The notes beneath the pieces were generated by a model that was given only the letters and a program-made list of their open reading frames with translations, was not told the origin of the DNA and ran no database searches. A stretch of 64,000 nt of DNA from Congeria kusceri (Eukaryota > Mollusca > Bivalvia > Myida > Dreissenidae), in assembly GCA_027627225.1 (NCBI GenBank), contig CM051034.1:47518881-47582880 (forward strand). Reading direction: 5' to 3'. Of the stretch, positions 22,886 to 34,600 are shown piece by piece. Positions within the stretch are counted from its first letter, which is position 1; every line of letters starts with the position of its first letter. A program made the translations under genes and the position numbers.

Positions 22886-25107
22886 AATAAGATGACATAA
22901 AAATGTCTTGTCATTCATAATTGCCCGCTCTGAAATCACAGCAGCGTGTCTCAAAGGTGGTAATTCAAGTAAAAGTGTAATTCATAACAACATTGCTACA
23001 TGTTGCATGTAACAGTAGCATACCTGACCAGTAGATACTTGTCAGTCAAGGATTGAGCTGACCAATTACGGGTTTATATTTCAGTGGTACCAATAGCACA
23101 AGGTTACATAATCCAGTCGATTTACCTAAAACCCTTGGACAAACAACCTTGGACAAGCAGAAAGGCGGAGCTATACATAGCTGTCTATTGGTTACTTCAT
23201 TAATGCTTAAAATAAACGTGCATGCACATAAAGTATTATTCGTATGTATCCATTAATTATTAGGTATATTTAGCGATGCAGCCTTTAGTACAGAATAAAA
23301 ACACGCTAACATGGCCTTAAACCAACTTGCATCGAAATGTACCCATTCGACGAACTATAGAACAACAGAAATACATTCCACGGGATATGACGTTTTCATA
23401 GCTCAGATGAAGGAAACTATAATATTATTTGATATATCCCAAATGCGCAACTCAAGTCCTCCGTAAATACATACAATAATTACCTGAATATGCTGTAGTT
23501 AGAAATGGTACGATACTATGTCAATTGGAAATAAAGGAATAACGATACGAGATTGCAAATAAATATGAAAATGTCGTATTAAAATATAGCGGTTGTTATT
23601 GATAAAAATAGTTATTTAAATTGAGGTACGAGATGAAAATACTGTCGGAATTATGACACATTAATTTTAACAGCATGTGCTAGGTCTTTTTGAACAATGT
23701 TCGTGATGCCTGCACAATCGTCAAGCGAATAACATACAATATGCAATGCTTGTTGAAATAAAATAGTTCCCGACAAAGAGCAAGGCATTTAAGATCAGAG
23801 CATCATGAATGATGCGCTACTTGTGCCTATTCCTAATGATTGTGAATGGACGTCATGTGTCGTAATAAGATTCCATTAGGAAGGCCATATTCATGGTAAA
23901 ATGAGGGAGTGTATGCTATATAGCATTCTGAGTCTAGTAAGGCATCATGCAGGTAATTAAAGGCTTATTTTGTAGTTGTTGTGGCTATTTTCAGTCATTA
24001 CAGTAATGTATTGTACTTGTTGAATTGTCGCAAATTAAAAAGTTTATTAAAAGAGTGTTTGTGTATTATGTGCTAAAAACAGTGAATCAATATCATACCA
24101 ATCTGACGTATATAGAAAGAAAACAAAAGACACTGAATCAATAAAGACTTCAGTTAGCAAACAAAATTGAGTTATCATTTCTTTGAAGTTTGACCAGTAT
24201 TTAGAAAAAATAATAATGTTCGGCTGATAAAAATATGCTGTTCAGGATAGTTATTTCTTTAAATTATATTTTAAACATGTGCTCTATTTCCGACATCATT
24301 CATTTATGCAAATATTGAACACGACACCAACCAACAAAATAAATAGTTAACACTAGCTCGAAGATATGATATTTGTTGTAACATAACCTCGAAACTCGCG
24401 ATATGCAATACATGCATAGAAGTGTCACACTAGTATTCAACATGTCCATGAATATTGAATGGCTATTGCTGATCGGAATGGTTGGGAATAAACATTTGTT
24501 TTGGGTTCCTGTTGGCACAAATGTGCATGCTGTAATAAATTGATACTGAAGTAGCTATAAAACAATTGTCATGAATTGTACAAAATTATTAGTTATGACG
24601 CGCACTATTGTAACGTCTCGACGTTGACGTCACTTCCGTTGGTTTGTAAGTATCCGTTTAATAATCGTTTCGAATCTGGCTCAACGATTCATTGTTACTC
24701 AAACCAGTTTACGGCAACAATATCAGAGCGATGTATCACGGTCTAAATATTATACTTCTAATAAAGTCGCACAAACAATTGACAGAATTATGGTGAATAC
24801 GTACGTACGTACTATTAAAACTACTAAAAAGGTGTATAGAACATTAACATTAGCATTTCTGACAATTGCAGACATGTAATACATTAACAATATTTATTTT
24901 AAAGAAGATAAAACAGTCAACAACTGCAGAGTGGTGTATTAGCGACATTAGTGGATCAATTGGACGATAGCATAATCTATATATACTGGTGCAGATATCT
25001 TTTTACATTATGTTGCATTCTGTATACATATTACATGTACGTAATTGGTAGTCCTTGCTATAATGTTACTGATCTAAAAATAACTTTCATACAAATAGTA
25101 TGAAACC
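22886..25107. other. AT-rich stretch without a supported gene
   Basis: A TATA-like GCTATATAGC at about 23914, followed 30 bp later by CATGCAG|GTAATT, could be a promoter and splice donor, but this is weak. A 72-codon minus frame at 24300-24518 has no motif. Confidence 0.35.
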
Positions 25108-25502
25108 ATGAGATTTATTGATATAAGTTATTTGATTAAAAATACCATTGGTTGCACAACCTTGGCCATTATTCACTATTGTTTCTGAGTCTAAAATTTA
25201 GACTCCAGCCTCAATCTCAGGCTGAGAGTGGTACGACTGGTATGCATTAACTAGTCTTAATTTAGTCTTAAGTCTAACTTTCAGACTCAGAAACGATAGT
25301 AAATATGGGCGCTGCATGAAACACATTCAATGCAACATTTAACAAACACACATCAGAAACTGAAGACACAAGACAACACTTGGGGTGCGATGAATTTGCA
25401 CCACTAATGACCGATAAAGCACGAGCTGCAAATTCACTTACTGCCTCCACATCTGCAGACGTGATAGCATTCATAGAAAAATATAATAGATGTGGATATT
25501 AA
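25108..25502 (+). pseudogene. Small-protein gene family S, copy A (MITE-split)
   Basis: The frame starts at ATG 25108 (MRFIDISYLIKNTIGC) and is split by a MITE at 25164-25310. It resumes after a TGA at 25317 as TSETEDTRQHLGCDEFAPLM, then TDKARAANSLTASTSADVIA and FIEKYNRCGY, stop at 25500. The plus-strand reading lines up with copies at 29213 and 49729 with conservative changes (MTD/MSE/ISE, ADV/AEI), which is why I prefer it over the 66-codon minus frame in the same place. The family is not recognised. A hydrophobic N-terminus followed by a charged segment with one or two Cys suggests a small secreted or membrane peptide. This copy is dead or needs the MITE spliced out. Confidence 0.5.
25164..25310. 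mobile_element. MITE inserted in copy A of the small-protein family
   Basis: The left end GGCCATTATTCACTATTGTT pairs with the inverted right end GCCCATATTTACTATCGTTT. Complementarity continues through CTGAGTCT, giving arms of about 40 bp. The other two copies of the host sequence (29213 and 49729) lack it, which fixes the insertion boundaries. It is non-coding. Confidence 0.75.
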
Positions 25503-25736
25503 CATTGAAGAGCTGCTGAGCAGTTTTGGTTTCTAACAAATGCAGCTCTTTTATAGACAGGAATATAATTTTTGAGGTAATTCAATCATTTACACCATAA
25601 AACTAAAAGAAGTAAGTGCATAATGTGGAACAAAATCACGACCAAACTGGCAAACATATGTAATTAAAGTATTAAACGCGACATTTTTTACGTATTGATT
25701 GTCTTATTTAAGAAATATCAAGTTCTGGGTCCAGTT
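25503..25736. other. 3' flank of copy A
   Basis: CTCAGCAGCTCTTC and TAGACAGGAATA.AATT words recur, diverged, after the copies at 29425 and 49899 (TAGACAGGAATACGA; AAGCAGTTTTCGTTGTAACA). The duplication therefore extends past the reading frame. Confidence 0.45.
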
Positions 25737-25969
25737 GTTCCAAACATTAACGGCCAATTTGTCTAACAACCGTTAACTTTTGGATTAAGTTATTTCTGAA
25801 AATTAATTGTTCAAGTTTTAACCTGTGATTTTATTCAAAATAAAATGAAATATTTAAATCATTTTCAAATGTTTGATAGCCAAGTAGCTGGTAATATTAA
25901 TTTTATTTGCATCTTAAGTTAACAGACTGTTAGCTTAATTGACCGTTAAAGTTTTGAGCAACTGGGCCC
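25737..25969. mobile_element. MITE with GGGYCCAGTTG ends
   Basis: The left end GGGTCCAGTTGTTCCAAACA continues to TTAACGGCCAA. The right end inverted reads GGGCCCAGTTGCTCAAAACT to TTAACGGTCAA. Arms of about 31 bp enclose about 170 bp of AT-rich non-coding DNA. Confidence 0.75.
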
Positions 25970-26280
25970 TGATTGATAAAGTTTAAAGCAATTACATTCA
26001 TGATCATTGATAAAATATATACAAATAATTGACTACATCATGTGCGTTTCCAACAAATGTATCACTATTTGGTTAGATACTATTTTAATGACAAAATAAT
26101 ATACCATCGACATGGGTCTTTTTGTTTACTAAGCATACTGAACTTGATTTAATGCGTAGTTATACATATGGTCACATGTGCACTGTAGCTGATAAGCCAT
26201 TAGTAGAGTTTCTTTCAGAAACTGTATGCTGCAATACTATTAACATGTGATGGGAATGCACCTTAGCATTGATATAGGAT
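25970..26280. other. AT-rich non-coding stretch
   Basis: Nothing beyond general AT-richness is seen. It lies between two duplicated blocks. Confidence 0.45.
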
Positions 26281-26460
26281 CTTTTTTTATTTATATTTAC
26301 AGGTCCCACTGTTCAAGTACAAACACGTGCAATGATTCACCTTCATAAGTGTGAACATGCAATTTTTACCTCATACTTGGGGTCATTGCATTTTATATTT
26401 CAAAGGCTAATGAATTGCTTGATAAGCTACTAGCATCGAAGATTATAACTCATGTGTGAG
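26281..26460 (+). repeat. Duplicated block P4 with a good splice acceptor
   Basis: Matches 50490-50640: TTCAAGTACAAACACGTGCA against TTCAAGTACAACCACGTGCA, then TTGATAAGCTACTAGCATCG against CTGATAAGCTACTGCTATCG and GAAGAT.ATA. A weaker match is at 62365-62395 (AAAGTACAAGCATGTGCAAT). Here, TTTTTTTATTTATATTTACAG just before 26302 is a strong 3' splice-site shape, so an exon could begin at GTCCCACTG. A stop in the possible frame follows within about ten codons, which would fit a last exon and 3' UTR of the small-protein gene. That reading is inference. Confidence 0.5.
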
Positions 26461-26483
26461 CTCAAATAAGACCAGTTTCTGAT

Positions 26484-26681
26484 GTGTGTCATATATATAC
26501 ATATATGATAACGAGTGAATCAACAAACGATATTATACTGAAACCAACACATTTTATGTTCATGTTATTCTTAACATGTGTTATTTTGGTATGTTCCGAC
26601 ATCTCGGTGAAAAGAAGTTCCAGTATCAAAGTAAAGTTTAAAACAGTGAAATACCATTTTTATAACAGTGAATTACAGTGA
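26484..26681 (+). CDS. Signal-peptide-like 65-codon frame
   Basis: From an internal Met at 26556 the frame reads MFMLFLTCVILVCSDISVKR, a hydrophobic run with the shape of a secretion signal, then SSSIKVKFK and 14 more residues. AAA|GTAAAG at 26630 could be a splice donor. No relative is seen after the matching block at 50.6 kb. AT-rich DNA often produces such hydrophobic frames, so this is tentative. The first Met (26484) adds a polar segment not typical of a signal peptide. Confidence 0.2.
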   Translation: MCHIYTYMITSESTNDIILKPTHFMFMLFLTCVILVCSDISVKRSSSIKVKFKTVKYHFYNSELQ

Positions 26682-27179
26682 ATTTTATTCCACTGATATT
26701 TCCATATAAACCACGTGAAAGCAGAAAATAAAATGATCGCGTCGATCAAATAATTAATGAACATGAAACAGCATACAGCAGATATAAATTCTAGCTTGAT
26801 TATAGAGGTCTCAGATTGTGGCAAGACCGCTATGTATGGAATGTGGGCAGATGATAAATATCAAGACAATACGTAAATTGGTTTGAAAACCACTATACAA
26901 TGAATGCCGCAAGACAACTCTGACAGATACAAGTTTTGCAACTAGATACATGATTATTCCTGCAACATCAATAATTTTCTAGATGGCATGCACTTTATTT
27001 CGGACATAGATATACGGTTATAAAGTAGCAGCAATTACATTATTAATTAAACTTAAGTACTATGGTAGATTTTAAATTGCATTTGAGAGTAGACTTAGTT
27101 GGCTTAATGCACGACATCCGTAACAGGTGTTAGAACCATTATGTGTAATGTGTAGCCACTCGACAAGAATGCCTGTTAC
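26682..27179. other. AT-rich non-coding stretch
   Basis: Nothing is recognisable here. Confidence 0.5.
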
Positions 27180-27420
27180 CCAATGGAAACAATGTTTTCT
27201 ATTTGCGCTTACATTCAAGCTATTGTTATGAAAATAAACACGATCCCCTACCTGAGAATATTCACGTTGTCTTTCAAAATATTTATGTTGGCGAAAATAA
27301 TACACGCAACATAAAAACAATGTATTCGTAACAGCTGATCTTGATACATATTGGTAAAATGTGCAAATTTTAAATCAGTTTGCTGTTTTATTCTACGTGG
27401 CCTCTTTGTGTACAAAACAT
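27180..27420 (+). repeat. Duplicated block P5 (matches 41.85-42.08 kb)
   Basis: TTGCGCTTACATTCAAGCTA and TGAAAATAAACA align with CCGCTTACATCAAGATGG and TGAAAATAAACA at about 41863-41900. Further on, AGCTGATCTTGATACATATT, GTGCAAATTTTAAATC and CTACGTGGCCTCTTTGTG align with AGCTTTTCATGTCTTTTGGC, TTGCAAATTATGTTGATC and CTACGTATCCTCTTTGGGTG. The 82-codon minus frame here is broken by stops in the other copy, so I treat it as non-coding. Confidence 0.55.
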
Positions 27421-27639
27421 GTATCTCGTAATGTATAAATTATTGCATGACCAAACATGAAAATCATGACATCATAAAATCATAAAATGCGTAACGTATG
27501 CATAAGATAGACGTATTTTTAGCAAAACGGGTAGCATGCTTATATTATAACCTCATATAGTGATATTATATTGTCATTTAGTTAATATGTAAAAATAATA
27601 TTGTCATGCTGGTAACAAATTGATGAAACATATCCCTAA
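27421..27639. other. AT-rich non-coding stretch
   Basis: Nothing is recognisable here. Confidence 0.5.
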
Positions 27640-27700
27640 ACATAAATATAAAAGCCTATAACAATTATAGTTGTCACCAGTACTACATCGGAACAAGTGA
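27640..27700 (+). promoter_or_regulatory. Candidate TATA promoter and first-exon donor (copy B)
   Basis: AAATATAAAAGCC at about 27644 is a good TATA box. About 30 bp on is GTCACCAGTACTACATCGGA, then ACAA|GTGAGT, a good splice donor shape. The same CACCAGTRCTRCATCRGAAC block recurs at 45629 behind GTATATAATATTATGCATAT. Shared TATA-to-block spacing in two duplicated units argues for a core promoter and transcription start. This is inference from layout alone. Confidence 0.35.
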
Positions 27701-27863
27701 GTATTCACCGTGTGATTTGCTTTACATTTCAAGGGTTGAGCAGTAGGTACCAACTGCCATTGAAATCAAAGGAAGTTGGTACCTTCTGGTTTGAAACCCT
27801 GGAATGTTATAATTCACGACCCGCACAATATGTACAATACACGAATCACAAAAACAATGAGTA

Positions 27864-28181
27864 ATGACGAAATTTACGATACACACCATTGTTAATATAT
27901 CATTCAAGATATTCATTGAGACCTACTTAACTGTCGCATGTACATGTACATGGCTAAAAGTTAACTTAAAACAGATAAAGTCTCACAACTACATACTATT
28001 TCCTGCTTATATTACTGATATATTTTTCCCAAACTGCTACACGAATGCTGAATCAGAAATCAATGCATACACATCATTATACACAGGATTGCATCCTCAC
28101 GGAGTATGTAATGCTGGAAAACGTTATTCAGTTATGGTTCGACTGCTAAATACATGGCTTAAACAGTTGACATGTGATTAA
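27864..28181 (+). CDS. Hypothetical frame with a C-x2-G-x2-Y segment
   Basis: A 105-codon frame starts MTKFTIHTIVNISFKIFIET. Near its end it has PHGVCNAGKRYSVMVRLL. This aligns with KKCRSGQKWVARVTC in the exon candidate at 45954-46081 (C, G, basic pair, aromatic, V), and both lie at a similar distance downstream of the CACCAGT block. The N-terminal half looks AT-driven, and the real coding part, if any, may be only an exon near 28050-28140. The family is not recognised. Spacing C-x4-C-x2-G-x2-C-x5-C is common in extracellular Cys-rich domains; here the third position is Tyr (Trp in the relative). Confidence 0.25.
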   Translation: MTKFTIHTIVNISFKIFIETYLTVACTCTWLKVNLKQIKSHNYILFPAYITDIFFPNCYTNAESEINAYTSLYTGLHPHGVCNAGKRYSVMVRLLNTWLKQLTCD

Positions 28182-29212
28182 TTTTTATATTTTAAATATT
28201 TTTATTTTTTTTTTGGGGGGGGGGGCATTCCGATTTTATTTCTTTTCAAAACACAATATACATATTTCATCAAATCAGTTTACAATACAGAGTATGTTTT
28301 ACTAAGAAATTTTTATGTATACAACATAAAGAAAAATAAAATAAAACAAATCTTTGAATGATATGCCCATGCAAAATGAAAAGAAAAGAACAGTTTTTGC
28401 TTATGTGATTTATTGTTATCAGCTCACGTGTTTGCAATTATTTCATCGTTCACAAAGCTACGATATTACATCCGTGTGGTCTACGTATATTCAGACATAA
28501 AAAAGAAAACAACAAATACAGAAATTAAATATAGCTCGAAGTAATTTTATGAACACAATTTTTCTAAACAAAACGCGATAAAAAAGTTCCACACGAGAAA
28601 TAAAACTAAACATGAATATGAAATGACCATTGCAGATCGAGCTGGTTGGGAATTTCGATTCTAGTACGACATCATGTTGGCAAAGACTTGAAAGTAGTCA
28701 TTGAACATTACAGTAACTTAAAACCGTTTTGATTTATCATTATGTAAACATAATTCGTTTAAGAATCCATTGAATACTTTAATGGCAATTTCGTACTTAA
28801 TTAAAACGTAAACTACTGAGCAGGTGTAAAGAAACTGTTAAACAATTAACATAAACATGATTGACAGTTGCAAAGACGTGGTGCATTAACACAGTTTTAA
28901 TTTAAAGAATGTGAAAGGTACTTACAATAAAATATTATGTTTATGTGTGTTTGTTTTTGTTGAAGCTCTTTAAGTATAGTTTCTGTCGCTAGACTATAAT
29001 TTGATTCAAATAACGGCTTTAGTGTACACATGTTTGTTTTTGTGAAACAAAATCCAACACAATGCATAATGCTATTTGCAACTTCGGTCATATCAAATAC
29101 CTGCATGAGTTGATTGAGATGCTGCTGCATTCTGCGTTAGTGTCCTTCTAAATGTGATCGTTACAAAAATATTAATGATCTAAACTATCATTCATCTTTA
29201 CAGTCTGAAATC
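28182..29212. other. AT-rich stretch with poly-T/poly-G tract
   Basis: A T-run followed by G11 lies at about 28200-28226. The minus frame of 77 codons (28897-29130) has no motif. Near 29200, CATCTTTACAG is an acceptor-like sequence just before the ATG of the next feature. Confidence 0.45.
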
Positions 29213-29425
29213 ATGAGCTTTATTAATAGTATTCATTAATTTAAACACGGCATTGGTTGCAAAATGTGTATCGTGTACATTCGAGTGTTCATAATGCGCA
29301 CAACTGAAATTAAAGACAGAAATCAACACCTGTAGCGTGATAAATTTGCACCACTAATGAGTGAACAAGCACTAACTGCTCTTCACTTAACTGCCTTAAC
29401 ATCTGCAGAAATCATAGCTTCATAA
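29213..29425 (+). pseudogene. Small-protein gene family S, copy B (two stops)
   Basis: ATG 29213 opens MSFINSIH, then an in-frame TAA at 29237. The same frame goes on as FKHGIGCKMCIVYIRVFIMR and TTEIKDRNQHL, then TAG at 29333, then RDKFAPLMSEQALTALHLTA and LTSAEIIAS, stop at 29423. Apart from the two stops the register is kept for 71 codons against copies A and C. RNQHL, FAPL and SE-x-A are shared with copy C; LTA-x-TSA with copy A. Upstream TTCATCTTTACAG|TC fits a 3' splice site, and a candidate promoter and donor lie 1.5 kb upstream. It is probably a pseudogene by point mutation. Confidence 0.45.
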
Positions 29426-30584
29426 ACATGTAACAAAAGAAGAATAGCGTGCATCGTGTGCAAAGAAGTAATAAATCAGGTGCATTAGACAGGAATACGA
29501 CATAAGAAGTGGCGCATTCCTCAACGTTATACAACTAATAGTAATTGCAAACTAACACACAACCACACGACCAATATGTCTACTCATACAAGTTTACAAG
29601 TATTTATCGTGGCATATTCTTCGTATCAAATGTCTGATTTAAGAAAGAATGAGGTTCTGAAAGATACAGTCTAAAACAGTTTTTCTCATTACCATTTAAT
29701 ATGTTACTTTAATATGAAAACCTAATAACCTGTATTACAATACAGAGTGAGAAATATCATATCTATACACTATGTATAATCAATTTAGCATAGGAGTACA
29801 TATATTATAATTGTCAATTTAACTGATCAATGTCTTTTAAAGAGGGACTGTCTGTTTTTTGTATATATGTTTCAGGTCTCTTTCGTTACAAACTAACAAA
29901 ACGCGTTTTTATATAACATAAAACAACATCAACATCGACAAGAACTATTTCCTTTATCGAAAAAAGCACATATATATTTTCTGTCGACCCGTTAATCCTA
30001 CATTTGGTTTTGAAGGAAAAAAAAGAATTGCGCATGCGCCATAAATTGATATGACTCGTCTAGGCGCCGTATATACATGCATATAATAGATCACTGGGCA
30101 GCGAAATATTATTTTATTTATATATTTCTCTCTTAATACGCATTTCTGAACATAAGTTATTCTTAACATTTATTATAATATAATTTTAAAAATATAATGA
30201 TATCATTAGAAACAATGAATGGTTTTGCATTATAATGTTCGTAAAAAAGCAATATAACCAAGTAACGATTCGAGAAACGTTCATTCTTACAGACACATTT
30301 ATGTATAATTATATCGTCATATTTGTTGGTCAACCGACAGTCAAAGCAACACCAACAGCATGTCATTGTCATTGTTTTAATTATCGGTATACACGTGAGC
30401 CAAATTGATGAATAGTGATGAATGTATCAACGAGACTGCAGTTGCACCAATTTATACGTGTCTGGTTATGGTTAGTTATTGTCTACTTCTTTAACACATT
30501 ACACGACCAAAGTGGACTCTTTTCACAATTGGCTGCGTCATGTTCCAAGGGTTTTATCTGACAGCAGCAATAACAACAACAAAA
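29426..30584. other. 3' flank of copy B and AT-rich DNA
   Basis: About 29690-29760 (ACCTGTATTACAATACAGAG, TGAGAAATATCAT) aligns with 50100-50135 (ACCTGTAGACCAATGAAG, TGAGAAATATCAT). The colinearity with unit C therefore continues some 500 bp beyond the frame. The minus frames at 29954-30372 have no motif. Confidence 0.45.
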
Positions 30585-31212
30585 AAGATGGCCAAGACGG
30601 CCCTAGGTCGCTCACCTGAGTGCAAAGAATCATAATGGCTTTTAACAAAAAGATTGTTTAAGATTTTAATATAGCCATATAATGACAACGGTCCCGCCCT
30701 CTGGCGGCCATTATTTTTAACGAATCAAAATGATGTCCAGGAATTTGGTAGACGGTCACCCAAGGAACATGTATGTGACATTATTTTGAAATCTAGCCAG
30801 TGGTTTCGGACAATATATTTTTTTAAGTTTTCAATATAGCCATATAAGGAAAACTGCCCCGCCCCCTCGCGGCCATATTTTTTAATATATCAAAATGATT
30901 TCAAGGAATTTGGTAGAGGGTCACCCAAGGAATTTATGTGAAATTATTTTGAAATCCAGCCAGTGGTTTCTGACAAGAAGATTTTTTAAGTTTTCCAGTT
31001 TTCAAGCTTTTGGTTACCATTGCAACCTAAGTTTCCAATAGTTTTTAATGAAATTGAAGGAATTTCGTAAAGGAACATTCATGCCAAGTTTGGTTAAACT
31101 CCGTCAAGTGGTTTTAGAGAAGAAGTTGTTTGAAGTAAAAGGTGGACGACGGACGACGGACGCCGGACACAGACTGACCACAATAGCTCACCATCATGCT
31201 CAGGTGAGCTAA
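30585..31212 (+). mobile_element. Short relative of the 1959-3152 element
   Basis: Left end AAGATGGCCAAGACGGCCCT then GGTCGCTCACCTGAG; right end GGACGACGGACGACGGACGC then ATAGCTCACCATCATGCTCA and GGTGAGCTAA. CTCACCTGAG and CTCAGGTGAG are exact inverted copies. The core has two units of about 165 bp anchored by AATATAGCCATATA (about 30668 and 30833), with GAATTTGGTAGA.GGTCACCC in each. It is non-coding. Confidence 0.7.
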
Positions 31213-31349
31213 CAACAGTAGATAAAATGAGCATCGGCAAAAAGGTTTTGAAGACAATAATTAATATAAGTTCGAGATTAATTTAAATATTGGTCATGCT
31301 ACGTTAATGTATTTAAAACGAATATTACTACTGCATGTGTACGCATTCT
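31213..31349. other. Spacer between two elements
   Basis: Nothing is recognisable here. Confidence 0.5.
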
Positions 31350-31614
31350 GGACCCGTATTCACCAACCTATTCTTAGACTTAGGACTAAGAATAAAGAAT
31401 AGTCTTCAAACTGTACTGTTCTAAGAGCGCTTTAATGTTGAATCTAACTTGGTATATTTCGTCAACTCTAATTACATCATTTTAATTAGAACGATTTGTT
31501 ATTGACATTATCAACATTCTTACCCTGTATTTTTGCAAATGCTTAAGTATTTTTCTTGAGTCTAAGTCTATTCTTAATTCTAAAGTCTAAGAATGGTTTG
31601 GTGAATACGGGCCC
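31350..31614. mobile_element. MITE with GGGCCCGTATTCACC ends
   Basis: The left end GGACCCGTATTCACCAACCT then ATTCTTAGACTTA pairs with the inverted right end GGGCCCGTATTCACCAAACC then ATTCTTAGACTTTA. Arms are at least 33 bp; total is about 265 bp. A single end of the same family lies at about 57925-57964. Confidence 0.8.
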
Positions 31615-34600
31615 TGCACGATTTTTCTATAAGTTGTTGGACACTGACATTGTATTATAATCTACGGAACATGTGCATTGGCATGTAGGTTCCTTAAAGC
31701 GACTAAGTCAACGAAAAATGGGCATGATACCATAACAGTATTTTACTATGGGATAGTTATTGTTGACTTATCTCAAGTCGAGTGCTGAAACTAATGTATA
31801 CATTGTAAAGGTTTTTAATATATTCACGCAAATAGGACAGTGTCAGCTTAATGTTTGGGAGCTATATCATAGTCGTACGCGAGTACGTTATGCATTTCTG
31901 TAAAGTGACATTGAGTTTCCAGTAATAATTATTCATGTACTACGATGCAATAGGTTAAATATGTATGTTTGATGTGTAATTTTATACAAAAATAGTCTGC
32001 TTTTTAATATTTAGGAAAAACAAATATGAAAAATAAATGTTTAGCAAAATAACAGTGTCGTTATGGTGTTATGCGTTGTTGCCTTAAAAAAAAAATATCC
32101 AAGACATTATTTTGAGGTTATCTATATTGAACACGTTGTGATATTATACTGGAGCAGACGTTCTTTTTCTGATAAATGCATCGTCGATTTTGCGCATCAG
32201 CATCTATTGGAATGCTAATATATACTTGTGTATGAGCGTGCGTGGTTACGCGATTCTTAATTTGGTAAAAGCAATATTTGCGCTTTCTACATCAACTGGT
32301 ATAAAATACAAAAGAAGCGAATCTTGCCGCACCTAGTTGTACAATATAATTTTTAATACATTTAAGTTAAACAAGACCATTGCATGTACAAAAAAACAAC
32401 AATGGCGGTCGACTTGGAATAAAGTATTTCGAAAGTCAAGTCATAAGACGCGAATATCCGTGTGTTAACATGCAATGTTAACTAGAAATGTATTAGCTTT
32501 TAACAAGAAAGAAACAGAACAAATTTGTTCTGTAAATAGCATGCTCCAAAGACCATTAGGCAATAAAGGAAGGTCAGACACATTAGCCGTATGCACTAAA
32601 ACGAATACGAAATTCAATATAAAAGTACTAGTTGTACTTACAAATGAACGTAATAAAGATCTCCGGAAAAATACAAACGTGACCTATGTGCACTTTTATA
32701 TGTCTTGCAAGTATGAAGCGACCCATTATTAGGTGAGCAATGTTGCTAATGAATATTCGTATGATTGTGGTTGTTACGATCAATCATACTTACAATTAGT
32801 GATGAAAAGTGAAATGCCATTAATGATGATGAGTGTGATTAAGATACTGTTGTTGTTGCCAATGGCACTATTGACAATACGGACGGTTACAAATAAATAA
32901 TAACAAAAAAATGTCCAAGTCACAGTGGTCTGCGATACAGCAAAGGAATTGGCTCGAATCTCTTAAATACCATACGCTTATTTGATTCATCCCGGCCATT
33001 ATATTCAATTATCGATATAGTTTCACGTTGCGTTCATACTTAATATGTATGTACATATCTATACATGTTAGTGGAGAAGGTCTAGTCTTAAATTGCATCT
33101 CTCATTATAAGAATATTTTATTTCTAGTGTTTTAGCACTGATCATCAAAGTATTATGTTCGCCATAAGTGTTCGCCAATAATAATTATTTTCAGTTGTAC
33201 ATTTGCATATTAGATTTTATTCAGTAGCATATTTTGATTTTAAACTGTGTAAAGTATTTCTTAAATACATAGTAGAGAAAATACAAACGCCCCATATGAG
33301 TTATTTTGCTTTAACCGGATAATTAAAAAAAGGTTATTAGCGAGAAGTAGCGAAAAAATAAATAATTGCTGGCAGTCATAAAGTTACCGAATATTGTGAA
33401 ATATAATAGAAATACAACATATTCTTGATGTTAAACAGGTTGCTCCTCTTTCATTCCTTAATATTGATAAAGAACACATGTCAAATAAGCACAAAAATAA
33501 ATATGCAAATGCGTCGGACAAAACAAGTGTGTATATTGTTGGGAACTCGTTATATGTGTCATAGTAACCTCTCTGTGCAATAAATGTTCGTTTTCAAGCG
33601 TTTATCATATTACATTGGACTTTTTCTCATTTACTCCAAATTGAAAAATTGACTTTGACATTTTTACATGTGGATATTAGTCAGCAAGATACAAAGACGG
33701 TTTTTAACACGCAAACGGACACCGAGAACAAAATTGCTGTAGATATACCTAAACTTAATAAGATACCGGCTTACTTTCCTGTATTAGTTGGTATATTATC
33801 AAATGATAACGTTAGTTTCATGCAAGTTATTATTCCGTTACTTGTCAGCATACTAAACATAGAGAATGTTTACCATACACTATCATAAATTAGTTCAACG
33901 TGCATTAATGTATTTAATACTTGTACGGCCAATAAAACTAGTTTCTTTTCTGAGTGTTTCCACACTTTTAACATGTGCTCATTACTTATATCCCATGTGC
34001 CGTATTAACATTTTCTAAAGTAACAGCTCTAATATTTACACTGAAAGCTTTTAAGAGTCCAGAAAATGTTCGAAACAAATTCATTTTCTTAAGCAGTTGC
34101 TATCGAGATACAGGCCTGCATTAATGCCTATGTTGGTTTTGTTATTAACTGGCCCAGCGAAGCATTTTGCCAGCTTAATGGGTTTATGTTGTTTTGCATA
34201 ACACATTAATGAATTGACGTGAGTTAAAATATCACATCTGGTACTGATTAACAGTTATTTGAATGTAGATAACACATTTGCCCACATCGATGAAGGCAGC
34301 ATTAGTGTTATCAGATACTGCACTTATGTAATTATGTATTGGTCGTATATGAATGTCCCATTGTAGTTTATTCTTTAACAATAAACTTAAAATATCTCGT
34401 TAGTGTAAGTATTAGTGTTAGTGTTATCTCCTGAAATATATTATATCTACTCCTCATAGTGCCTCCAAGAGCGGACATATCAGGACGACGTTTGCATAAC
34501 AAATATAATTTCATTATGCCAATGATACGAATTTCAATCGCGTAGCCCGAATAGAAACATATTTAAGGTGTATACAGACCATTAATGCACACACATACAT

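Noticed and set aside
25274..25474. 66-codon minus frame (AARALSVISGANSSHPK)
   Set aside because: It overlaps a MITE and is antisense to the plus-strand frame whose copies at 29213 and 49729 show conservative changes. The antisense reading is broken by stops in copy B.
27072..27320. 82-codon minus frame in block P5
   Set aside because: The homologous segment at 41.8-42.1 kb carries stops and indels in this frame.
32475..33888. Frames of 85 and 79 codons at 32475-32732 and 33649-33888
   Set aside because: No motif, signal peptide, paralogue or splice context; frames of this length are expected by chance in 64 kb.
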